The notes under the pieces were generated by a model. It did no database searches. It saw only the letters and a program-made list of their open reading frames with translations, and was not told the origin of the DNA. From Gemmatimonadota bacterium (GTDB lineage Bacteria; Gemmatimonadota; Gemmatimonadetes; Longimicrobiales; Gaopeijiaceae), in the NCBI GenBank assembly GCA_021295815.1, contig JAGWBQ010000009.1:1-64000 (forward strand): a stretch of 64,000 bases of DNA, written 5' to 3'. Positions 57,204 to 64,000 of the stretch are shown piece after piece. Each line of letters begins with the position of its first letter. Within the stretch, counting starts at the first letter, position 1. The position numbers were made by a program, and so were the translations under genes.

Positions 57204-58583
57204 TCAGCCCGCGTTCAGCGGCTCCAGCCCCAAGGCCGACAACGCCGAGCCCACAGTGTAGATGGAGCCGCACACCACCACGCTTCCGCCACCGGCCAAG
57301 GAGGAAGCGGCTTCCAGCGCCCGGCCGAAATCTTCCTCGACGGCGATCCTGGTGATGCCGCGCACCGCGTCCCGCGCCTCTGGGATCGACCAGCACCGCT
57401 CCGGTGACGCCGATGGAGGCTGGGTCAGGACGGCTCCGTCGGCCAGCCTCAGAATCTGCGGCAGCATCGATCTCCAGTCCTTGTCGCCGAGCACTCCCAC
57501 AAGAGCCACGAGCGGCCTGGGCAGTTCGAGCCGGCCGAGCGTGTCGGCGAGAGAGGTCATGCCGGCGGTATTGTGCGCTCCGTCGAAGAGCCAGGTCAGG
57601 CCGTCGATCTCCTCGAGCTGGTTTCTGCCGCAGTATATGACCTCGGCCACCCCGTCCAGCACCGATTCCCGCGACGGCCTGAGCGGCTCGGACATCCTGT
57701 CGAGGAGGCTCACGGCGAGTGCGGCGTTGGTAGCCTGATGCCTGCCGACCAAGGGGGTTCGGAGTGAGAGCTCGCCCCAGGAGTTCGTCCGCATGGAAAA
57801 CGAGGTGCCTTCGCGTCGGACCTCCACCGGAGAGATCGACCCAGGGTCGACGGAATGAAAGGGCGCCCCCACGTTTCGTGCGGTATCCCGGAAGAGCGAG
57901 AGCAGCCGGGACCTGTGCTCCGCGGTCAACAGGGGAGCTCCTTCTTTCACGATGCCTGCCTTCTCCCGCGCGATGCTCTCCAGAGTTCCGCCCAGGTAGT
58001 CGGCATGGTCGAGCGCGATGTTGGTTATCGCGGTGATCTCCGGGCGCACGACGTTGGTGGCGTCGAGCCTTCCGCCCAGTCCTACCTCGACCACCGCAAC
58101 CTCCGCCCGGGCCCGTTCAAAGACCTTGAAGGCGAGCACGGTCACGGCTTCGAAGAAGGTCAGGCCTCGCCGGATGACCGGTCCCCTGACCACCCGCGCG
58201 GCCTCGAGCAGCTCCTCCTCGGTTACCGGCAGGCCGCCCACCAGCATCCTCTCGCGAATGCTGCACAGATGCGGTGAGAGGTAGCATGCGGCCCGGCGAC
58301 CGTCGGCGACCAGAACCGATGCGAGCGTGCTCGCCACCGATCCCTTCCCGTTGGTGCCGCCGACGTGGATGACGGTACAGGCCAAGTGCGGGTCCCCCAC
58401 ATCGGCCAAGGCGGCGAAGACCCTTGCAAGCCCCCAATGCGCTCCGGTGGCCAAGGGACCGAAGAGACTTCCGGCGAGCGGGTCCGCGAGCGGTCCGTCG
58501 AGGCGGTCGGGGGTGACGACGCTTCCGGCGGGGAAGCTCGACGGGACGGCCTGTGCGGTCCGGGTCGGTTCGATCAGCCCCAT
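57204..58583 (-). CDS. folC: bifunctional folylpolyglutamate / dihydrofolate synthase
   Basis: This 459-residue Mur-ligase-like enzyme has the P-loop IHVGGTNGKGSVASTLAS, SPHLCSIRERMLV, TFFEAVTVLAFKVF, VVEVGLGGRLDATNVV and AITNIALDHADYLGGTLES. The C-terminal motif is WLFDGAHNTAGMTSLADTL. It adds Glu to dihydropteroate and to folates. The ATG at 58583 lies inside accD, a 10-nt overlap, giving the common accD-folC pair. Confidence 0.95.
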   Translation of the reverse strand: MGLIEPTRTAQAVPSSFPAGSVVTPDRLDGPLADPLAGSLFGPLATGAHWGLARVFAALADVGDPHLACTVIHVGGTNGKGSVASTLASVLVADGRRAACYLSPHLCSIRERMLVGGLPVTEEELLEAARVVRGPVIRRGLTFFEAVTVLAFKVFERARAEVAVVEVGLGGRLDATNVVRPEITAITNIALDHADYLGGTLESIAREKAGIVKEGAPLLTAEHRSRLLSLFRDTARNVGAPFHSVDPGSISPVEVRREGTSFSMRTNSWGELSLRTPLVGRHQATNAALAVSLLDRMSEPLRPSRESVLDGVAEVIYCGRNQLEEIDGLTWLFDGAHNTAGMTSLADTLGRLELPRPLVALVGVLGDKDWRSMLPQILRLADGAVLTQPPSASPERCWSIPEARDAVRGITRIAVEEDFGRALEAASSLAGGGSVVVCGSIYTVGSALSALGLEPLNAG

Positions 58584-59419
58584 CCGTTGAACTGGTGCCT
58601 GAGAAGGCGAACTATAGTATCCTTCATCGCGCAACGGGTCACCACCGCGTCGATCATGCCGTGGTCCAAGAGAAACTGTGCACGCTGAAAACCCTTCGGC
58701 AGCGACTCCCTGATCGTGGCCTCGATGACCCGCGGCCCCGCGAATCCGACCAGAGCGCCGGGCTCGGCAAGGTTCGCGTCTCCGAGCATTGCGAAGGAGG
58801 CCGTGACCCCTCCCGTGGTGGGGTGGGTGAGCACGGAAATGAAGGGGATCCCCCGCTCGTGCAGCCTGCCCAGTACCGCAGAGGTTTTCGCCATCTGCAT
58901 TAGCGAGTATATCCCTTCTTGCATGCGAGCTCCGCCCGAGGCTGAAACCGCTATCAACGGCTCCTCCTCCTCGAGCGCGGTCCGCCCCGCCCGCGCGAGC
59001 TTCTCTCCCACGACCGACCCCATCGATCCACCGATGAATTTGAAATTCATGACGGTGAGAACCACGTTCATGCCGTCCATCCGGCCGCGCCCCGATGTCA
59101 GCGCCTCGTTCGCGCCCTTCGCCTCCGCCACCCTGACCCTGTCCACGTATGCTTTCGAGTCGGTGAACTGGAGCGGATCGTCCGACCTGAGATCGGTGTC
59201 GAGTTCGCGGAAGCTGCCTTCGTCGAGGAGAAGGGAGATGTAGCCCTCGAAAGGAAAGGGCATGTGATGCCCGCACTCGGGACAGACTCTGAGGTTTTCG
59301 CGAAGCCCTGCCAGATAAAGTATCTCGCGGCATTCCGGGCACTTTTCGAAAACGTCGCGGGTGACCTTGCGCCGCTCACGACCCGTGATAGGCTTGTTGG
59401 TCCGCCGGAACCAAGCCAT
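58574..59419 (-). CDS. accD: acetyl-CoA carboxylase carboxyltransferase subunit beta
   Basis: This 281-residue protein has an N-terminal zinc ribbon with Cys 27, 30, 46 and 49 (CPEC twice). The crotonase-like core has FKFIGGSMGSVVGEKLAR, VSASGGARMQEGIYSLMQM, HPTTGGVTASFAMLGD and FAGPRVIEATIRESLP. It makes malonyl-CoA with AccA, which is not in the window. GGAGG lies 7-8 nt before the ATG at 59419. Confidence 0.96.
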   Translation of the reverse strand: MAWFRRTNKPITGRERRKVTRDVFEKCPECREILYLAGLRENLRVCPECGHHMPFPFEGYISLLLDEGSFRELDTDLRSDDPLQFTDSKAYVDRVRVAEAKGANEALTSGRGRMDGMNVVLTVMNFKFIGGSMGSVVGEKLARAGRTALEEEEPLIAVSASGGARMQEGIYSLMQMAKTSAVLGRLHERGIPFISVLTHPTTGGVTASFAMLGDANLAEPGALVGFAGPRVIEATIRESLPKGFQRAQFLLDHGMIDAVVTRCAMKDTIVRLLRHQFNGWG

Positions 59420-59468
59420 TTACCTACCTCCGTTGTTCTGGGCTGGAATCCCCTGCATCTGCGTCCGA

Positions 59469-60740
59469 TCAGGTCGGTCGTTCTTCCGCGACCCGCCAGC
59501 AAATCGCGGCGGCGACCCATGACATCAGAAGGAAGGTACCACCGTAGCTCAGAAAAGGTAGTGGGATACCGGTGATCGGGGTGACGCCCATGGTCATGCC
59601 GACGTTCACGAATATGTGGACGAACCACATCCCAGCCACGCCGCTGAGCACGAGCCTTCCGAAGAGATCCTTGGAACGCGCAGCCATGCGCAACTGGAGA
59701 AAGACGACACCGCAGAGAGCGATCACCGCCGCCGAAGCGCCCAGGAATCCCAGTTCTTCGCCGACGACGCTGAAGATGAAGTCGGTATGCTGCTCCGGCA
59801 GGAATCCCAGCTCCTTCTGCGCTCCCTGGGCAAATCCCTGGCCGGTCAATCCCCCTGCGCCGATAGCCGCCTTCGACTGAAGCAACTGATATCCGACGCC
59901 GCTCGGATCGACGGTAGGGTCGAGCCACACGCGAATCCTGTTCTTCTGATATCCCTGGAGCGAATTCCAAAGCGGCCGAGCGGTGGCCCCGGCGAGGAAA
60001 TTGGCGGAGAAGACGAGAGCGGCGCTGAGCAGGGACCTGGTTTCCAAGCGTTTCTCCCTCCACAACAGGAAGAGGACGAGGGCGACCATGTAGACCGCCC
60101 AGAGCAGAGTGCTGGTGCTGCCCAGGACGAACCCCAGAATCGGGCAGGTCGCAAACGCGAGCTGAATGGGCGGCATCCCGGCCCAGACCAGCGCGGCGAG
60201 CATTATGCCGACGAAGGCCAACGCCGTTCCGATGTCCGGCTGAAGCATCACCAGCCCGAGAGGCAGCGCCCCGATCATCCCGGGTACGACGAGGTCCTGC
60301 ATCGAGGGCCGGGCCTTTCTCTGCTTCCTGTCGGAGAGATACGACGCGAGGAAGGCGATGGTCGCAACCTTCGCGATCTCGGAAGGCTGGAAGCCGATCG
60401 GCCCCAGATCTATCCAGCTCTTGACTCCCACGGCCGTCCCTCGCCCGGTTCCGACGACAAGAGTGGCCGCCAGCAGGGTCATGGAGAGTCCGTACGCGCC
60501 CTTTGCGCTCCATCGCAACCAGTTGAACGGAACCTGAGTGACCGCGAGGAAGGCCAGAATGGAGATTCCGGTCCACAACGCCTGTCTAGCCCATGCTCCC
60601 GTAGCGGACGTGTCCGGTCCGTGCAGCACGCCGGCGGAGTAGATCATCGCCACTCCGAAGAGGGTGAGCGCGAATATCAGCCCGACGAAGAGGTTGCGGA
60701 GCGCCATCCGACTACCCTGGCTCCGAGTCCGTCGGTCCAT
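59469..60740 (-). CDS. rodA: rod-shape glycosyltransferase RodA (SEDS)
   Basis: This polytopic SEDS-family peptidoglycan polymerase is 423 residues from the ATG at 60740. A second ATG at 60707 is equally possible. Signatures are SWIDLGPIGFQPSEIAKVA, LQPDIGTALAFVGI, GVGYQLLQSKAAIGAGGL, LPEQHTDFIFSVVGEELGF and MTMGVTPITGIPLPFLSYG. It acts with PBP2, encoded immediately upstream, in the MreCD elongasome. Confidence 0.95.
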   Translation of the reverse strand: MDRRTRSQGSRMALRNLFVGLIFALTLFGVAMIYSAGVLHGPDTSATGAWARQALWTGISILAFLAVTQVPFNWLRWSAKGAYGLSMTLLAATLVVGTGRGTAVGVKSWIDLGPIGFQPSEIAKVATIAFLASYLSDRKQRKARPSMQDLVVPGMIGALPLGLVMLQPDIGTALAFVGIMLAALVWAGMPPIQLAFATCPILGFVLGSTSTLLWAVYMVALVLFLLWREKRLETRSLLSAALVFSANFLAGATARPLWNSLQGYQKNRIRVWLDPTVDPSGVGYQLLQSKAAIGAGGLTGQGFAQGAQKELGFLPEQHTDFIFSVVGEELGFLGASAAVIALCGVVFLQLRMAARSKDLFGRLVLSGVAGMWFVHIFVNVGMTMGVTPITGIPLPFLSYGGTFLLMSWVAAAICWRVAEERPT

Positions 60741-60797
60741 GAACAATCTCGCGCGGGCGCATAGTACGGCGGACCGAAGCACCGGCAAGGGAACGAG

Positions 60798-62693
60798 TCA
60801 CGGTCGCCGGTTTCCCGTCTCCTGCTCGGCGCGGCTCATCCGATCCCAGTACCAGGCGGGATAGACACCTGCATTCGTATAGTCCAGGTAAGTCTGGAGG
60901 GTGTCGACGGCGATGCCGTGCTTGGTTCTCAGATAATAGTCCGCCGCCTTGGCCACGATGGGCGCCGCCGTCTCCGACCCGCTCTCGCCGTACTCGACCA
61001 TCACCACGACCACGATCTCGGGGGGACCGTCGAACGGGCCGCCCATCCCAGCGAACCAGGCGTGGTCGTGCGCCTCACCCTTGATACTGAGAGAATTCTG
61101 GCCCGTCCCGGTCTTGCCCAGGACCTGCCAGTGCTCCAGGGCGGTCGCGTAATGCGCCGTTCCCCCGGGCTGAGTTACCCTTCTCAATCCCTCCCGCACC
61201 GCTGCGAGCTCTTCCTCCCCGAGGTTCAGAACCCAGCCCTCTCCCAGTTCCGCGCCGACGGCGATGGTAGGAGGAGGAGCCGAACCGTCCCGGGCGAGCG
61301 CCAGATAAAACTGCGCGATCTTGAGGGGAGTCTGCGAGTTCGGGCCCTGCCCGATAGCCAGACTGAGGACCTCGTTCTCCTTGGCGTCATATCCGAAGAC
61401 CCGTTCCCAGAACTCCCGCCCTTCGGGGAAGACACCTTCGTTCTCCCGGGGCAGATCGATTCCGCACTTGTCTCGGAATCCTATCTGGTTGGCACGGTCG
61501 AGGAGACGGTCCAGCCCCAGACGCATGCCTAGCTGGTAGAAGTAGACGTTGCAGGAATTGCCGATGGCCTGAGCCATGTTGTTGTAGCCGTGGCCCTCTG
61601 GGTCCCAGCAGCGTCGGTAGTCGCCGCCGAAGGACATCCCGCCCCGGCAGGGAGTCGGCATAAACTCGTCGACCTCGACGACGTCCTGATCGAGTCCGAT
61701 CGCGGCCACGGCGAGCTTCCAGGTCGAGGCCGGAGCATACCTGCCGAGAACGGCCCTGTTGAAGAGAGGATTGCTCGAATCGCCGGCGAGTCGCCCCCAA
61801 AGCTCGGTGTCGATGCCGCCGACGAAGTCGTTGGGATCGTAGCTGGGCGTTGAGTAGAGCGCGAGAACGCCACCGTTTTCCACATCCAGCGCCACAACGG
61901 CACCCGTCAGCGTATCCGGGAAGATCCGCGCGATCCATTCCTGCAACCCGAGATGGATATTGAGCCTGAGATCCTCGCCCGACGTGCCCGGGGCCTGGCG
62001 GGAAGAGGCGAACTCGCCCACGATGCGTCCGCGGGAGTCGACCTCGACGTAACGGAATCCCTGGGTGCCCTGGAGCGACATATCGTAGACTCGTTCCAGC
62101 CCGTCCTTGCCGACGACCATTCCGCTTCGGTACCGGTCGTTCGGGAATCCGTCGCTCCCGAGCTCGGTTTCCGATATCTCGCCGACGTAACCGGTCAGAT
62201 GTGCGACCGTGCGCCCTGCGGGATAGAGTCTTCGCGGCCGGGTTTCGACGACTACCCGCGGGAATTCGTCGGGGCGTTCGGCGATGGCGCTCACCGTTCG
62301 GAAATCGGCATCTCTGTCGATGACGACGGGTTGATTTCCGTGGCGCCTCGACGCCTCCAGGTGACGCCGGATCTCGGACTCCGGAATCGCTACGTAGGTG
62401 CCGATATGGCGCAGGGCCGACTCGAGGTCGCTCAAGTTGGTGGGCACGACCACGATACTGTAGCCCTGCGTGCTGGTTGCGATCATGCGTCCGTCCCGAT
62501 CGACGATGTCCCCGCGCGGCACCGCCACCGGCATCCGGCGCACACGATTCGACTCGGCCCTCAGCTCCCACTCCTCGGTACCGAGTATCTGAAGCCTGAA
62601 GAGCGAACCCAGGAGAATCGCCAAGGCGAGAAATACGAATCCCTGGCATGCCCATTCCCTTACGAACGCGTCAGCGCCGGCGTGCGGCTTCAC
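60798..62693 (-). CDS. mrdA: penicillin-binding protein 2 (transpeptidase)
   Basis: This 631-residue class B PBP has an N-terminal TM (FVFLALAILLGSLFRLQIL), a dimerisation domain with VPRGDIVDRDGRMIAT and VGKDGLERVYDMSLQGTQG, and a transpeptidase domain with the SxxK box PASTWK, the SxN motif GNSCN and the KTG box LGKTGTGQN. The start is a GTG at 62693 overlapping the mreD stop (GTGA). The order mreC-mreD-mrdA-rodA is conserved in many bacteria. Confidence 0.96.
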   Translation of the reverse strand: MKPHAGADAFVREWACQGFVFLALAILLGSLFRLQILGTEEWELRAESNRVRRMPVAVPRGDIVDRDGRMIATSTQGYSIVVVPTNLSDLESALRHIGTYVAIPESEIRRHLEASRRHGNQPVVIDRDADFRTVSAIAERPDEFPRVVVETRPRRLYPAGRTVAHLTGYVGEISETELGSDGFPNDRYRSGMVVGKDGLERVYDMSLQGTQGFRYVEVDSRGRIVGEFASSRQAPGTSGEDLRLNIHLGLQEWIARIFPDTLTGAVVALDVENGGVLALYSTPSYDPNDFVGGIDTELWGRLAGDSSNPLFNRAVLGRYAPASTWKLAVAAIGLDQDVVEVDEFMPTPCRGGMSFGGDYRRCWDPEGHGYNNMAQAIGNSCNVYFYQLGMRLGLDRLLDRANQIGFRDKCGIDLPRENEGVFPEGREFWERVFGYDAKENEVLSLAIGQGPNSQTPLKIAQFYLALARDGSAPPPTIAVGAELGEGWVLNLGEEELAAVREGLRRVTQPGGTAHYATALEHWQVLGKTGTGQNSLSIKGEAHDHAWFAGMGGPFDGPPEIVVVVMVEYGESGSETAAPIVAKAADYYLRTKHGIAVDTLQTYLDYTNAGVYPAWYWDRMSRAEQETGNRRP

Positions 62694-63220
62694 AGCCTCT
62701 CCTCGGTCAGACCCAGAAGGATTACGATGAAGAACCCCACGAACACCAGGTACCCGCCGCCGATGCCTGCGGCGACTGCGGCTTCAGTCAGACTGCCGCG
62801 ATTGTCGCCGCCCGCCACCCAGACCGCTGTGTCGACGGCGAGTTTTCCGAAGAAGAGGTAGGACGCGAAGAACCATCTCGAATAGACGATCAACCGCGTA
62901 CACAGCGAACCGAGTATGCCAGCCACGGTTCCCGCCAGCGCGTTGGCGCCGAAAGCCGAGAGGGCGGTGGCGTCCTTGAGAAGCCCCAGAACCAACCCGG
63001 CGAAGGCTGCGACGGCGAGCGGGGAGGTTCGGGCGACGATGAGTATGGCGAGGGTGACCAGATCGGGCGCCAACGCCCCCAGTCCCAAACCCACGTGAAG
63101 AAAAAGATGGAGCGCGACCAGGAAGACGGAGAGGGCGACTAAACGAGTCCTGTTCCTGACAACCGTTCCTTCGCGTTCGCCACCGGCAGGGGAACGGTGG
63201 ATCTGGTCCGCCGCGGCCAT
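62690..63220 (-). CDS. mreD: rod shape-determining protein MreD
   Basis: This 176-residue membrane protein has about five TMs (LVALSVFLVALHLFLHVGL, LAAFAGLVLGLL-like segments, FASYLFFGKLAVDTAVWVA, FVGFFIVILLGL). Family sequence is weakly conserved, but the place between mreC and mrdA is decisive. Its ATG overlaps the mreC stop by 1 nt (TGATG at 63218-63222). The cytosolic N-terminal extension (AAADQIHRSPAGGERE) is unusually long. Confidence 0.9.
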   Translation of the reverse strand: MAAADQIHRSPAGGEREGTVVRNRTRLVALSVFLVALHLFLHVGLGLGALAPDLVTLAILIVARTSPLAVAAFAGLVLGLLKDATALSAFGANALAGTVAGILGSLCTRLIVYSRWFFASYLFFGKLAVDTAVWVAGGDNRGSLTEAAVAAGIGGGYLVFVGFFIVILLGLTEERL

Positions 63221-64000
63221 CAGAACCCGTTTCCGCCGGGTCGGATTCCGCTCGTGCGGTCCCGGGGCGGCGGCGCTCCGAGAGTGTCGTCGGCCAAGGC
63301 GTCCAGGGAATCGGCCGACCAGAGGCTTCTGAGGTCGTCGTCCGGGCCCGCCACGCTCACAGCGGCATAGAGGACCGACGCGGGCTTCACCGCCGGTGTG
63401 AGCCAGTAGGTCTTCGCCCACGGTTCCCGCTCGGCCCGCACTTCGGAGATAACGCCGATCGGTATGCCTCGTGGATATACGCTGCCGAGACCACTGGTCA
63501 AGACCCGCTTGCCGATGACGGGATCGCCGTGATAGGGCAGCCCGTCCAGTACGAGACGGTCCTCCTCCCGGTAGGTTCCTCGTTCCGTCCAGACTATGCC
63601 GTAGGCGCTTCCGCTCTCCACCATCGCGCTCGCCCGGAAATCCGCGTGCGTCCAGTCGATGCCCACGGCGGAGCCGCGCCTTGCCTGAACGATCCGCCCG
63701 ACCACGCCGTCGGGAGTGATGACGGGCCGTCCCGGCGTCACCCCTTCGTCGATTCCCTTGTTGACGATGAACATGCCCTCGGAGCCCGCGCCGCGGGTGC
63801 GCAGCAGGGCGACTCCGACGAACTTGCCCACCCCCCTGTCGCCGAGATCGAAGAGGGCGCGCAGAGACTCCACCTCCTCATCGAGACTCGCCGAATAGGT
63901 CACCACCGCCATCAGCGAATCGATCTTGCGCCTGTGTATCTCCAGTTCCGACACGGAGTGTCGCGCCGTCTCGAGCTCCGTCCGGATCGCCACGAAGGGT
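63220..64000 (-). CDS. mreC: rod shape-determining protein MreC (5' end outside the window)
   Basis: The visible part (about 260 residues) holds the periplasmic region. A coiled coil (ELETARHSVSELEIHRRKI) is followed by the beta-domain (VGVALLRTRGAGSEGMFIV, NKGIDEGVTPGRPVITPDG, VVGRIVQARRGSAVGIDW, VLTSGLGSVYPRGIPIGVI), all typical of MreC. The N-terminal TM is beyond position 64000. A proline/Arg-rich tail (GAPPPRDRTSGIRPGG) follows the core. First visible gene of the mreCD-mrdA-rodA cluster. Confidence 0.93.
   Translation of the reverse strand, partial: PFVAIRTELETARHSVSELEIHRRKIDSLMAVVTYSASLDEEVESLRALFDLGDRGVGKFVGVALLRTRGAGSEGMFIVNKGIDEGVTPGRPVITPDGVVGRIVQARRGSAVGIDWTHADFRASAMVESGSAYGIVWTERGTYREEDRLVLDGLPYHGDPVIGKRVLTSGLGSVYPRGIPIGVISEVRAEREPWAKTYWLTPAVKPASVLYAAVSVAGPDDDLRSLWSADSLDALADDTLGAPPPRDRTSGIRPGGNGF

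Noticed and set aside
57204-59342. 712-residue fusion of accD-region sequence with FolC
   Set aside because: The upstream part is a shadow of accD (Arg/His/Gly-rich); FolC starts at 58583.

Overview
The window is a GC-rich, gene-dense bacterial chromosome segment that most resembles Gemmatimonadota. This is inferred from gene content and style, not from a marker search. It has several '6-bladed beta-propeller' lipoproteins with the mature N-terminal signature DSAG(V/I). It has a TonB-dependent receptor with a carboxypeptidase-regulatory-like domain next to a lipoprotein, a glutaminyl-tRNA synthetase carrying a GatB/YqeY tail, an archaeal-type prolyl-tRNA synthetase, and long runs of genes joined by 4-nt ATGA/GTGA overlaps. 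An outer membrane is certain (TolC, RND pumps, beta-barrels, lipoproteins). No phage, IS element or CRISPR array is visible.

Layout. 0-3 kb: two divergent propeller lipoproteins, then rpsT. 3.2-6.1 kb (minus): pyrR-pyrB-pyrC. 6.3-8.3 kb (plus): NhaC-type antiporter with an added periplasmic domain. 8.3-11.6 kb (minus): gltX, tadA and a GHL10-type lipoprotein. 11.8-14.6 kb (plus): glnS. 14.7-16.8 kb: two exported proteins. 17-27.3 kb (minus): one tripartite-efflux locus with two adaptors, TolC and two RND pumps. 27.4-28.6 kb: ispG. 28.7 kb: tRNA-Ser(UGA), followed by a decayed TonB-receptor tail. 29.4-33 kb (minus): purN-purH, a metallo-beta-lactamase-fold hydrolase and an IscA-type protein. 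33-34.7 kb: a less orderly island with a 19-bp tandem repeat and a chain of small overlapping genes of unknown function. 34.7-41.1 kb: a PorT-like barrel convergent with valS - Big_5 lipoprotein - selA. 41.1-45.7 kb (minus): ccmE-ccmF-CcmI-like zinc ribbon-ccmA and a TonB-like protein. 46-49.5 kb (plus): TonB receptor plus lipoprotein. 49.5-64 kb (minus): mreC-mreD-mrdA-rodA, accD, folC, hisS, proS, lysA, dtd, maf, glpK and a LOG-like protein.

Most genes are housekeeping: nucleotide synthesis (pyr, pur), translation and its quality control (gltX, glnS, valS, proS, hisS, tadA, dtd, tRNA-Ser, rpsT, selA), isoprenoid and fatty-acid precursors (ispG, accD), cell shape (mre/mrd/rod) and c-type cytochrome maturation. 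The parts most worth a second look are the small overlapping gene chain at 33.1-34.3 kb, the CcmE with a cysteine in place of the heme-binding histidine, the selA gene without partners, the enlarged GlnRS, and several starts that look leaderless (a -10-like TANNNT 6-7 nt before ATG). Promoters were found by eye and are tentative.
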